Shown here one piece after another: positions 1 to 8,807 of a DNA stretch of 64,000 nt. This DNA comes from Iris pallida. Taxonomy: Eukaryota; Streptophyta; Magnoliopsida; Asparagales; Iridaceae. The notes below the pieces were generated by a model. The model was not told the origin of the DNA. It was given only the letters and a program-made list of their open reading frames with translations, and made no database searches. The stretch is from assembly GCA_029216955.1 (NCBI GenBank), contig JANAVB010010791.1:10988438-11052437 (forward strand). Reading direction: 5' to 3'. Position 1 is the first letter of the stretch. Each line of letters opens with the position of its first letter. The position numbers were made by a program, and so were the translations under genes.

Positions 1-2205
1 ATCGTAGTAGAATCGAAGAGAGCGTCTCCTGACTGAGACGGCTTCCTTCGGGTCCTCTGGAACGATTTTGTAGACAGTGAAGTCGATGAACGGGAACCTC
101 CAGTCTCGGACATTAACCCCAGTGTTTGTCGGCATGGCGTGAGCCACCTGCAAGCATAGGTTGTTTCTGGGACAAATCAGATCTCGTCCTGTTACCGTGA
201 TATAGTGTTGAGTCCCAAAGGGCGCTGCTAATGAGGCTGCGAGGCCGGCCAGAGCATCGGCCTCCAAGTTTTGTAAACGGGGGACATGTTCGATGAAGAA
301 CCCGGTGAAGGTTGAAATGATGTTCAACGCGACTTCATGATAAGGGATTAAATCTTCATGGTGAACTTCGTATTGTCCCCGAACCTGGTTTACGACGAGT
401 TTTGAGTCGCCGTAAGCTTCCAGATGGTCGACCCCCAGCTGTTGTGCGAGCTGGAGTCCCATGACGAGTGCATTGTACTCGGCAACGTTGTTGGAGCACG
501 GCTTCGAAAGAGAGTATGCACGCTGGATGACCAGCTGATCGGGGGAGACTAAGACTACCCCCATTCCTGCGATGATTTGGCCTTTGGGGCCTGTTCTTGA
601 AGCGCCGTCGAAGAATATTCGCCAAACGGAGCTTCCTTCGGTGACGTTAGATTCTTGGACCTCATCCGGGATATCTTCATAGAGTTTTGAGGATTCTGGG
701 ATAGGGTACGCAGCTAAAAAGTCAGCCAGAGCTTGACCCTTAACAGCTTTTTGCGGTACAAACACCAGGTTGTACGGTGTTAGCAAGATCGCCCATGTAG
801 CCAGCCGGGAGTTCAATGATCCTGGCTTCGTCATGAGGACTCTGAGCGGGTTGACTCGGAAAATGACATGAATTGTCTGACCCGAGACATAATGACGAGT
901 CTTTTGGATGGCAAACACCAAAGCCAAGCACTCCTTTTCGACGGGGTTGTACCGGTGTTCGGCCCCAATGAGTGTTCGACTGAGGTAGTAGATTGCTTGC
1001 TCGTAGCCTGTATCGCTGTTTTGAGCCAGCAGAGCGCCAAGAGAATGATCCATGGCACGGACGTAGAGGAGAAATGGTTTGCCGATGACTGGCGCTACCA
1101 GGACTGGTGGGCTCGTCAAGTAGGTTTTGATGTCGTCAAAAGCCTTCTGGCACTCTTCTGTCCAGACATAAGAGACTCCCTTCTTCATGAGCTGAGTGAA
1201 GGGTTGACATTTACCGGAAAGGTTTGCTATGAACCTCCGGATATATGCCAGACGTCCCTGTAGGCCCCGAAGTTCTCGAAGGTTCTTTGGAGGGTCCATG
1301 TTGAGGATGGCTTTGGTCTTCTCAGGATCAACATGAATGCCTTTCGCTGTGATGACGAAGCCCAAGAATTTGTCGCTAGAAACCCCCAGAAAGGATTTAG
1401 CGGGGTTCATTTTGAGTTGATGCGCCCGCATGAGATCGAAGACCGTCTTCAGGTCCTGTAGGTGATCTCTTTTGAGGCGGCTTTTGACTGCGATGTCGAC
1501 AACATAGCATTCGACTGTCTTGCGAAGATGTTGACGGAAGATGGTGCTCATAGCTCGCTGGTATGTCGCACCGGCGTTCTTCAAGCCGAAGGGCATTACT
1601 GTGTAGCAGAAAACACCCTTTGGAGTCCTCAATGACGTGTCTTTTGCGTCATCGGGGAACATCTTGATTTGATTGCAGCCTGAATACCCGTCCATGAAGG
1701 ACATGCACTCAAAGCCATATGTGTTGTCGATCATCACATCAGTGATTGGAAGCGGGAATTTGTCCTTCGGACAAGCAAAGTTGAGATCCCTGAAGTCGAT
1801 ACAGACTCGTATCTTTCCGTTCTTCTTGGTGACAGGAACGATGTTGGCTACCCAATCCGGGTGTTGTTCCTCACGGATGAAGCCGCTAGTCAAGAGTTTG
1901 TCTACCTCCTGATCGATGGCATTCATGATGTCCGGACGGAAGCGTCGCTGCTGTTGTTTGATAGGTTTGGCATCAGGTAAGATGTTCAACCTATGCATTG
2001 CGATCTGTGGATCGAGTCCCGGCATATCCTCATAGCTCCATGCGAAGACGTCGATATACTCTTTAGCCAGTTGGATTAAAGATTCTCGATCTTCTCCTTC
2101 CAGGCTTTTACTGATGAAGATGGGTTTGGAAGAAGACCCCTCCCCGAGGTCGATCTGCTCGACTTCGTCTTCAGTGGGAGGTTCACGAAGCTCAAAACGA
2201 GATTC
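1..2205 (-). CDS. pol: Pol fragment: reverse transcriptase, RNase H and second RNase H, partial at window edge
   Basis: This frame is open from the TAG at 2206 to the window edge and continues the frame of the upstream protease region. It begins with the Tat-typical segment KEYIDVFAWSYEDMPGLDP (about 2015-2085). The RT fingers and palm follow (NIVPVTKKNGKIRVCIDF near 1800-1850; MPFGLKNAGATYQRAM near 1555-1605). The catalytic box at 1495-1506 reads YVVD where the family has YVDD, so the first of the paired aspartates is valine. The RT-linked RNase H lies at about 870-1080 (LLYVRAMDHSLGALLAQ; EKECLALVFAIQKTRHY). The second RNase H lies at about 245-625 (FFDGASRTGPKG; AEYNALVMGL; GDSKLVVNQV; EADALAGLAA). 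Integrase would follow to the left. The product would be a virus-like-particle enzyme; with the RT change and upstream stops it is almost certainly inactive. Confidence 0.88.
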
Positions 2206-4155
2206 CTATTGTTCACCTAGGCGTTGGGCCCAGGGTTCTTCTTCGAAGGGTTCTGGCGCTTGGTCTTTGCCTTCACCTTTCTGAGGTTGTGCTGACGTCA
2301 TGTTAGCTGACAGCACTTTCCTGAAGACTGATCCGATACTGGTATCGGAATCCCAAGTCGATGCTTCGGACGAATGGGAATGTTCTATGTCTTCTGCATC
2401 TGAACTCTCTGGGGTTGATGGCGGCGTGACATAGCCTAACCCTCGTCCAGTCCGATTATAATAGTCCTGTGGCTTTCTATTGGGCATCGAAAGCCGGACA
2501 GGGAGATGCCGACCCTTGCCGTAGTTTAAGCCTTTGTTGCTTTTCAGGTCGTAGCCCATCTTTTGGATGATGTACTTTGCCGCATCCGTGTACCGATAGA
2601 CTTGTACTCTGCCGGTATCAGGTTCGGGCTCGGTTGACGGAAGGTCCCGATGACGCTCGACTTTGCCTGAGATGATGGTGCCTTGGTCTCGGCTCCGTGG
2701 AGGGACTATGAAGACTCCATGAGACGGGACTATTCGATTATGGTGGACGGTCGTTATTTGTGTTTGCAACGACCGTAGAGCGTTGTCTAATGTATACATG
2801 GCATTCCAGTGTGGAAGACAAGAATAATTAAAAGACACTCTATTATTGATAAAATACGAGATCTTATCCCGTGGGATTACATTGTCAAAGGAGGGTGCCT
2901 CTACGTCAGCCGAGATATAATCACCAAGCTCCTCGTCTGTAAGAACTGGGGGCGGACTAGGAGAGTCCAACGCAGCTTTGGGGTCTGAGAGGGTTATATG
3001 AGCCTTCTCTGACACCTTGGATAACTGCGGCGGCTTGCCCTTGAGACGCACCTTGAGAGGCACCTCGGTTGCGCCTCCGGTGAGTGGTGCCTTCCCTTGT
3101 AATTTTGCCACCAGGGGAGCCGATGTTTGAGGTGGCTTTTCCTTGAGGCGTATCTTCAGGGGTGCTTCGCGAGCCGGCGCTTTTCCTGATAGCTTGATGC
3201 TCATTGGAGGCGCCTTCTGGGGTGGTTTCCCCTTCAGACGGATTTTCAAGGGGGCGTCGGGAGTCGTCTCAGGCTCCATGTCCGGCTCTGTTGCCGTCTC
3301 TGCCTCATCATCAGCGTCGTTGGCTTCCTCCTCGTCAATGGGTTTGTACAAGTCAGAATCGGTGAAGTAGGCTTCAATCCCTTTGAAAGGATCGATGTCT
3401 GCAAACTCCGTCCGGATGACGCCATTGGTGGATACATACTTCATGCACTGGTGGAGCGTGGAGGGCACCACCATGTACTCATGCAGCCATGGTCGACTGA
3501 GCAGGATGTTGTAGTTGACCTCGGCATCTACCACATAACAAGTCACCTCAGTTTTGAGGCTGCCAATGTGACACTTCAGTCGGATCTTGCCCAATGGCTC
3601 GCTCTTGCTAGCATTGAAGCCACTGATGGTTGTATTGGAGGGCGCCAGCCGGTACATCGGGACCCCCAGCTTAGATAGCAGCGCCTTCGGAATGATGCTT
3701 AGGGAAGACCCAGGATCGATCTGAATCCGGCTCACCTTGACCGAGCCAATGTACCCTGTATAATACAGCGGTCGGTTATGTCGGTGATGCTTGAGCAGCA
3801 TGTCTTGTTGGGTGAAAGTTATGTTTGGGATAACTTCATCCGCACAATGACAGTGCGCACAAGTAGTTGGGAGGTCTTCAGGCTGCTTGACCTGACTGAG
3901 AAAGGATTCAGCGTCCTTCAGAGCTTCGCAGAGGGCTTCTCGGGAATCTTTAGAAAGACGCAGGAGCTCGAACAAAGACAGGCGCGCAGGTGTACTGGCT
4001 AATTGTGCCAGAATGTCGAAGTTGTGAGGCTTGGACAGCCCCGAAGCATTCTCCTTCCGTAGAGGTCTGTCAAAACGGGCCTCCACCTGCTTCTGCTTAT
4101 TGGCTGCTGAGGGCTTAGATGGACCCTCTTCAGGGATGGTGCTAGGAGGCACCAC
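2206..4155 (-). CDS. Polyprotein segment: aspartic protease, basic repeats and G-patch-like linker
   Basis: 649 codons, bounded by a TAA at 4201 upstream and a TAG at 2206 downstream, both in the polyprotein frame; the ATG at 4155 is simply the first Met after the break. Residues 99-104 are a CxxCxC cluster. Residues 144-230 resemble a retroviral-type aspartic protease, with IDPGSSLSII as the active-site loop and NILLSRPWLHE as the later conserved block. DPG instead of DTG/DSG is odd but is met in plant gypsy proteins. Residues 271-300 are acidic. Residues 301-378 are a tandem basic repeat. Residues about 527-580 (KMGYDLKSNKGLNYGKGRH) look like the G-patch-type motif often seen in Tat polyproteins. 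RT follows in the same frame after the 2206 stop. No separate host function is suggested. Confidence 0.82.
   Translation of the reverse strand: MVPPSTIPEEGPSKPSAANKQKQVEARFDRPLRKENASGLSKPHNFDILAQLASTPARLSLFELLRLSKDSREALCEALKDAESFLSQVKQPEDLPTTCAHCHCADEVIPNITFTQQDMLLKHHRHNRPLYYTGYIGSVKVSRIQIDPGSSLSIIPKALLSKLGVPMYRLAPSNTTISGFNASKSEPLGKIRLKCHIGSLKTEVTCYVVDAEVNYNILLSRPWLHEYMVVPSTLHQCMKYVSTNGVIRTEFADIDPFKGIEAYFTDSDLYKPIDEEEANDADDEAETATEPDMEPETTPDAPLKIRLKGKPPQKAPPMSIKLSGKAPAREAPLKIRLKEKPPQTSAPLVAKLQGKAPLTGGATEVPLKVRLKGKPPQLSKVSEKAHITLSDPKAALDSPSPPPVLTDEELGDYISADVEAPSFDNVIPRDKISYFINNRVSFNYSCLPHWNAMYTLDNALRSLQTQITTVHHNRIVPSHGVFIVPPRSRDQGTIISGKVERHRDLPSTEPEPDTGRVQVYRYTDAAKYIIQKMGYDLKSNKGLNYGKGRHLPVRLSMPNRKPQDYYNRTGRGLGYVTPPSTPESSDAEDIEHSHSSEASTWDSDTSIGSVFRKVLSANMTSAQPQKGEGKDQAPEPFEEEPWAQRLGEQ
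3022..3255 (-). repeat. Coding tandem repeat, basic APLKIRLKGKPPQ-type units
   Basis: Within the protease/linker protein, about five units of roughly 13-20 residues alternate between APLKIRLKGKPPQ, PPMSIKLSGKAPARE, APLKIRLKEKPPQ, PLVAKLQGKAPL and VPLKVRLKGKPPQ. The units are rich in Lys, Arg and Pro and follow directly on an acidic tract. The DNA repeat is imperfect, so it is a protein-level repeat of some age and not a recent slippage. Confidence 0.8.
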
Positions 4156-4200
4156 CTCAGCGGCGGCTTCGCCGGATTGGGAGCTCTGTTGTGCACGGGT

Positions 4201-4542
4201 TTACACTGGAAGTGCCTCTTCTATTGAAGAAGAGACTGTGCGGCAAGACTTGATTTTCCTGCCTTTTGATTTGGAGGTAGGGCGTACCTCCGATTGAGTC
4301 ACCTCGGAGACGAGGTCGGGGTGAACCCAGAGGACCTCTCCTCGAGATGTGGTGAGCGGGATGAGTCCACTCACATTGTCACGAGTAGGTGGTAAGTTTA
4401 CCACCTCCATTGTCGCCTTAGGGATGGGGACGACGCCATCTTGTGTGGTAGTTGGCGGCAAGGTGCCGAACTGAAGCAAAACCAGATTGGCCGACACCGT
4501 CTTCTCTTCATAGTCGACGGAGATTACATCCGCATTGATCAT
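4201..4542 (-). CDS. Polyprotein segment between gag and protease
   Basis: A 113-codon open stretch between the TAG at 4546 and the TAA at 4201, in the same frame as gag and protease. It starts MINADVISVDYEEKTVSANL, two codons after the gag zinc-finger-like end, and contains EVTQSEVRPTSKSKGRKIK near its end. I see no catalytic motif. It reads as the spacer that normally joins gag to protease, isolated here by two stops, not as an independent gene. Confidence 0.6.
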   Translation of the reverse strand: MINADVISVDYEEKTVSANLVLLQFGTLPPTTTQDGVVPIPKATMEVVNLPPTRDNVSGLIPLTTSRGEVLWVHPDLVSEVTQSEVRPTSKSKGRKIKSCRTVSSSIEEALPV

Positions 4543-4545
4543 GTG

Positions 4546-5547
4546 CTAGATGTAATTCTTGAGGACGTAGCAGTCCTTGGTCGGGTGTCCGACAAACCGA
4601 TGGTAGTGGCAGTACCTTAGGTTGTCCACTTTCCCAACTTCATCGGGCCGCTTTGGGTCCGGTAGCTTGATCTTGTCACCCTGCTTCAGTATCTCGAAAA
4701 TTTGCAGGGTGTCGTCATCATTGAATGAGTAAACCTCCTTGGGTCTTGGTGCCAGTGGAGGCTTCTGAGTAGGCGCAGATGCGCCTTTTGAGGCATTAAC
4801 AGTCAATGCCTGTTTCCCCTTTGCTTCTCGTCCGGAGCTGTTAGCTGCGGACTTTTTCCCCTTATCGTCAAAGGCGGGGAAGCTGACACCCAGAAGACGT
4901 GCATTGGCCGCCTTCTTTTCTGCAGCTTCAGCTTCGATGATCAGGGAGCTCCAGTCAGGAGGGGGAGTAGAGTTGAGCCAGAGCTTTACTGCAGGCAACA
5001 TGTTCATGCTGCAAGCGGAGAGGAGCGCATGTTCTGGCATGCCTGGAGGTAGCCTGAAGCAAGCCTGTCGGAAGCGTTCGATGAACGCCCGAACCGTTTC
5101 CTTCTCCTTCTGACGTATCTCTATGAGAGACGCCATCGTCATGTCCTTCCCGCTGTCGTAGAAGCGGTCGAGGAAGAGGCGCGTCAGGTCGTCGAAGGAC
5201 GATATGGAATTGTCGGGGAGGCTGTAGTACCAGTCATACGCCACTCCTTTCTGGGCCCCGACAAAGATACTGGTGAGGAGCGCGTCCTCCTTCGAAAGAT
5301 GCCCTGTCTGCGACTGGAAGTACGTCAGGTACCGTCGCGGAGAGTCCTTCCCGTCATATGGGGTGAGTGTTTGTGGTTTATACTTTGGGGGATAAACCAC
5401 CTTGTTCCACTCGAGGGGATAAGGCTGTGGAATGCCCATCTTTTGGTGTTTCTCTTGTCTGTTCTTGGACTCGAAGCGCTCCTGCAGGTCTTTGATCATT
5501 TCGACCACATCCTCCGTAGAGCTAGGAGTCGGGGAAGGAGGTACCAT
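4546..5547 (-). CDS. gag: Gag capsid-like segment
   Basis: 333 codons. The core YFQSQTGHLSKEDALLTSIF, then AYDWYYSLPDNSISSFDDLT, then LIEIRQKEKETVRAFIERF matches the plant retrotransposon Gag (retrotrans_gag) fold, at about residues 75-185. The C-terminus CHYHRFVGHPTKDCYVLKNYI is the C/H cluster that ends gag in this group and would bind element RNA. The product would form the cytoplasmic virus-like particle. The TAG at 4546 replaces what is probably a Gln codon (CAG to TAG), a cytosine-deamination type change. Upstream the frame is open back to the TAA at 5608. Confidence 0.85.
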   Translation of the reverse strand: MVPPSPTPSSTEDVVEMIKDLQERFESKNRQEKHQKMGIPQPYPLEWNKVVYPPKYKPQTLTPYDGKDSPRRYLTYFQSQTGHLSKEDALLTSIFVGAQKGVAYDWYYSLPDNSISSFDDLTRLFLDRFYDSGKDMTMASLIEIRQKEKETVRAFIERFRQACFRLPPGMPEHALLSACSMNMLPAVKLWLNSTPPPDWSSLIIEAEAAEKKAANARLLGVSFPAFDDKGKKSAANSSGREAKGKQALTVNASKGASAPTQKPPLAPRPKEVYSFNDDDTLQIFEILKQGDKIKLPDPKRPDEVGKVDNLRYCHYHRFVGHPTKDCYVLKNYI

Positions 5548-5607
5548 CTGGATTGGAGCGTTTGAGGGCTCCGAGGTCCGAGGTGCTTCTGTATCCGAGG
5601 GCGCCCG

Positions 5608-6339
5608 TTAGAGGGGCACACTCGACTCCCCATTAGCTCCTGGGTCAGGACCAGTTGAAGGTGTCCTGATCAAGGCCGATTGCATCTCAAACACTGCTTG
5701 AGTCAGTGCTTGCATTGAGGCAGAGAGGGTTTTGAGTCCCCCCTCCAATGAGTCTATGCGCTGGACTATGTCCTGTGACGGCGCATCAGACTCGACATCA
5801 TCCCCAGCCATGTATACTGTCCTGACACGGCCAGGAGTGGATGGATTGGTGGAGGCTTCGCTTTCGGCCTCACTCTCATGCGGGGGAGTTACTTCTCCTG
5901 GCGTTTGGCCACCCCCAGCCGTATTCTGGAGTTCATCTTCAATAGGTGCATCTGTAAGGGTTTGCTTGCCCTCAGCTCCGTCTTGAAGGACCTCTTCGTT
6001 TCCAGAACTACCCCCGGCAGTGTCCTGGAGGACATCCTCATTTTGAGGGGCTTCAGGGAGAGTAATCTCGCCTTGATGATGAAGATCCGCCGCAGCTGTG
6101 CTTTGGACATCTTCGTCTTCGGAAGGAGGCTCAACAAGGGTCTGGCTACCCCCAGCTTCCTCCAAGGACTTCTTCCTCGACCGAGTGCCTTCAAACACTC
6201 CAGAGGTCGAGACAGCTGCCTTGGTTTTCCTCGGCTGGCTTTTGGATGAAGACGAGGAATTGGCAGTCGTCTTCAGGATTGATGAGAAGTTTGAGACCAC
6301 GTTACATGAAGCGACCTTTGGCTCCTCTTCAGCTGACAC
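5608..6339 (-). CDS. Acidic N-terminal gag-region segment
   Basis: 243 codons in the polyprotein frame between the TGA at 6382 and the TAA at 5608; the apparent start is a GTG, so it is better read as a piece of a longer protein. It is Ser-, Glu- and Thr-rich with loose repeats of the type PPSEDEDVQ, LPEAPQNEDVLQDTAGG and SGNEEVLQDGAEG. It ends in a predicted helix (QRIDSLEGGLKTLSASMQAL) that could be a coiled coil just before the capsid segment. No enzyme motif is present. Confidence 0.6.
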   Translation of the reverse strand: MSAEEEPKVASCNVVSNFSSILKTTANSSSSSKSQPRKTKAAVSTSGVFEGTRSRKKSLEEAGGSQTLVEPPSEDEDVQSTAAADLHHQGEITLPEAPQNEDVLQDTAGGSSGNEEVLQDGAEGKQTLTDAPIEDELQNTAGGGQTPGEVTPPHESEAESEASTNPSTPGRVRTVYMAGDDVESDAPSQDIVQRIDSLEGGLKTLSASMQALTQAVFEMQSALIRTPSTGPDPGANGESSVPL

Positions 6340-6381
6340 CTTCGTCCCAAGGCGACGTCGGAGAGGTGTCGATGATTGCAG

Positions 6382-7467
6382 TCATTGGAAGACCGACTGT
6401 CTTGGTGGAACTGCCGTCTTGCAACAGCAGTTGATGGTGACCACCGCACAAGTATGCCCTGTAAGAGGTGCATCGTGCTTGTTGGTCGACTCTCCTGACC
6501 GGCGCTTGTGAGTGATCACGTTGTGCAGGTCGTTGGAGGAGAGCGGTGCCTTCACACCCCTTTCAGACGTATGGCAAGGCCAAACGTCGGGGTGGTCAGG
6601 TGAGTGCTGCGCCCCCTGATCTAATACCAAGCAGGCATCACGATCAGTAGTGGGGGAACCACAACATTTGAAGTGACTTGAACGGACCTCAAACGTACAA
6701 CCAGAGGAGGCGCGGGAGTTCAAGACCACTGAGTTTGCCTCTCTCGACTTGGTTGTGCACGCAGTAGATGCGCGCAAGCGAGATGAGGACTTTGAAGATC
6801 GACTCGTTGTTAGTGCAGAAGCACTTGAGTCAACCTTGTACAGCTTGCCATCGGCAGCGCGCGTGATGACGAGCGCGTGCCTCTGGCCGGCTGCTGGCAT
6901 AGCACGTTTGTGGCGCATGGCCCGTGCCGCCTTGGATTTCTTCGTACCAGCCCGCTGGGGCGCATAGTACTCAGCATCCAAATTCTCCTCGCCATTACAG
7001 CGAGTGAGTATGTCAAAGACAGAGGCTTTTTGTGGCGCATCAGAGGTGATGCGCGAGGCATTGGCTGTGCCCCTACTCCGTCGACGTATCTTCCTCGCCT
7101 GAGAGGAAGATGGCTGGGGAACGTGGTCGGTCGCACGCTTCCCCAAGAGATGCGCTGCATCGGCGGGCGCACCTTGGTTGCTGAGAACATCAGTAGGAAG
7201 GGAAGGCTGGATTGCTGCATCCCCTTCAGTGGTGGTGCCCGAGGCGTCGACTTTGCGCACCCAGGCCGTGCGGGTCTTCTTCGGCTTTGGTAGCCGCTTC
7301 GAAGGACTCGTACTTCCTTCAGAAATGAACTCCTTGTACGCCTGTTGATTGAGGCGCACGACCAGCGTCTTGTGGGAGGAGCCCACCTTCACGTCGTCGG
7401 CCTGTAACACGACTTTCTCGGAAGAGGAGAAAGAAGTCCCCAGTAGAGTCGCCAGCTTGTTTGCCAT
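6382..7467 (-). CDS. N-terminal segment of the Tat polyprotein
   Basis: 361 codons starting at a true ATG (7465-7467), the first ATG downstream of the minus-strand TATA box at 7766-7775, with about 300 bases of leader between. It starts MANKLATLLGTSFSSSEKVV. Residues 65-140 are basic (TRAWVRKVD-like, RKIRRRSRGTA) and may hold a nuclear signal. The last 150 residues are Cys-rich and of irregular composition, which suggests decay or a shifted frame. It ends at a TGA. The product is not recognised beyond its position ahead of gag. Confidence 0.6.
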   Translation of the reverse strand: MANKLATLLGTSFSSSEKVVLQADDVKVGSSHKTLVVRLNQQAYKEFISEGSTSPSKRLPKPKKTRTAWVRKVDASGTTTEGDAAIQPSLPTDVLSNQGAPADAAHLLGKRATDHVPQPSSSQARKIRRRSRGTANASRITSDAPQKASVFDILTRCNGEENLDAEYYAPQRAGTKKSKAARAMRHKRAMPAAGQRHALVITRAADGKLYKVDSSASALTTSRSSKSSSRLRASTACTTKSREANSVVLNSRASSGCTFEVRSSHFKCCGSPTTDRDACLVLDQGAQHSPDHPDVWPCHTSERGVKAPLSSNDLHNVITHKRRSGESTNKHDAPLTGHTCAVVTINCCCKTAVPPRQSVFQ

Positions 7468-7765
7468 TAAAATTGTTTGATTGAAAACTTTAATACAAAC
7501 AGAACAGTGTTACAATGTAGGACTTAGACGTAGTCCTAGGAGTACACTTTTGTTTAAGCTGGGTCCTTAGTGCCAATGGAGCGAGTGGTAATGCGTTGAC
7601 TCCGTTGACCGGCTGACGACGGTTATCGGTTCTCTGAAGGCGTGGATTGCTCTGGGTGCTGGAGCTTGCTGAGAGGAGGAAGACGTTGAGTGTCTGTATC
7701 TGCCTCTCTTGTATGTTCGTTGTGGATTCTGTGTGTTGTCCGTCTGTGAGAAGGAGATGATCCCT

Positions 7766-7775
7766 CTATTTATAG
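7766..7775 (-). promoter_or_regulatory. TATA box driving the Tat polyprotein
   Basis: On the minus strand the sequence reads CTATAAATAGAGGGA, a textbook plant TATA box. It lies about 300 bases upstream of the polyprotein ATG at 7467. G-boxes (CACGTG) lie further upstream at 7975-7980 and 8346-8351. This is the most likely LTR promoter for gag-pol. Confidence 0.7.
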
Positions 7776-8100
7776 TTTTGCAGGCTGGCTGCTCATGCAC
7801 GCATGTAGGATGCGCCGGTGTGTGGGGACGCTACGTAGAAGTTGCTGATGGGGGCGCACGGATGATGCGCCCTGATTGGGAGGTTGAACTCTTCATACTG
7901 CTGTTGTGAGCCGGCACGTAGCAGAGGAGAAGATCTTTCTGTTGCTAAAATCTTGGACGAGTTGAGTCAAAGGACACGTGTCGTCGACCCATGGCTCGAA
8001 GATCTCGGATTTGGGGGGGCAGTGATCTGGTGAGCTGCGCCTTGGATCTGGGCGCAGGAGGAGACTGCGGCTCATAACCTTTAGGAATTATAAACCATTT

Positions 8101-8340
8101 AGGGCGCATGGCTTTTGAGGCGTATGCAGGTGACCTTCCTTCTGTCTTTCGGGATCAGAGATCAGTCTGGGGCGCATGGCTTTTGAGGCGCATGCAAAGC
8201 TTCAACCGGAGACTCTTCTTCTGTCTTTAGGGATCGGTGAAGGGTCTGAGGCGCATGGCTTTTGAGGCGCATGCTGGTTTGGACGCATGGCCGTAGAGGC
8301 GCATGCGGGTTTGGACGCATGGCCGTAGAGGCTTATGCGG
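8101..8340. repeat. GCGCATGGC-TTTTGAGGCGCATG repeat cluster
   Basis: Three near-copies of a 20-24 base block (GCGCATGGCTTTTGAGGCG) start near 8104, 8172 and 8250, about 70-78 bases apart. Two shorter GCATGGCCGTAGAGGC units follow near 8284 and 8316. The same hexamer continues sparsely to 8640 and reappears at 9420-9500 as paired GCGCCT..AGGCGCAT units. Confidence 0.7.
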
Positions 8341-8774
8341 ATGGCCACGTGGCAGTAGCCGTCGGAATAGAGTCATGATGATGCTGACGTTGTCGACGCT
8401 TCATTCTCTGAAAAAGTGTTCAGACTTTGGGAAGCGTGCTGCCAACTCTGGTGTCAGTTCAGCATTTAATATTTGTAACGTTCGATGGACAGCTGAGTGG
8501 GCACATTGGTTGGTGTTCCACTTGGCATGGAGATGTGAGGGCGCATCCTCTGTGATGCGCCGGGTACTGTAGGGCGTGTCTGTGTGATACGCCTGATGCA
8601 GGAGGGCGCGTCCGTGTGATGCGCCGTTTGGCTGGCGCATCCGACATGTCCTTTAATGACGCGGTTGTCTCGCTCCTCGAGTGCTATAAATAGTCGTTTG
8701 GCTGAATTCGAGGCGTCCGGTTCATCCATTTAATGCAAATTCATTGCACAGAATTCGGAGAGTCATCCACTTGG

Positions 8775-8807
8775 CACGTGGGTTTGATTTGCCCGGCCTA
8801 TAAATAG
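8775..8807 (+). promoter_or_regulatory. Plus-strand G-box and TATA box inside the Tat LTR-like region
   Basis: A G-box (GGCACGTGGG, 8773-8782) is followed 17 bases later by CTATAAATAG (8798-8807), facing away from the gag-pol genes. A second plus-strand CTATAAATAG lies at 8684-8693. An ATG follows at 8855 but opens no meaningful frame. The layout looks like a real plant promoter pointing antisense to the element. Confidence 0.5.

Noticed and set aside
868..1263. 131-codon plus-strand frame opposite the RNase H region
   Set aside because: It is the shadow of the minus-strand RT/RNase H frame; only the minus frame shows domain motifs.
7730..7760. GTTGTCCGTCTGTGAGAAGG, loosely like an Arg-tRNA-type primer site
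   Set aside because: It is on the plus strand while the element is minus, and the first bases of the match (TGGCGCC) are missing.
8303..8729. Overlapping short frames on both strands in the GCGCAT region
   Set aside because: They are produced by the repeated hexamer; composition is repetitive and no motif is present.
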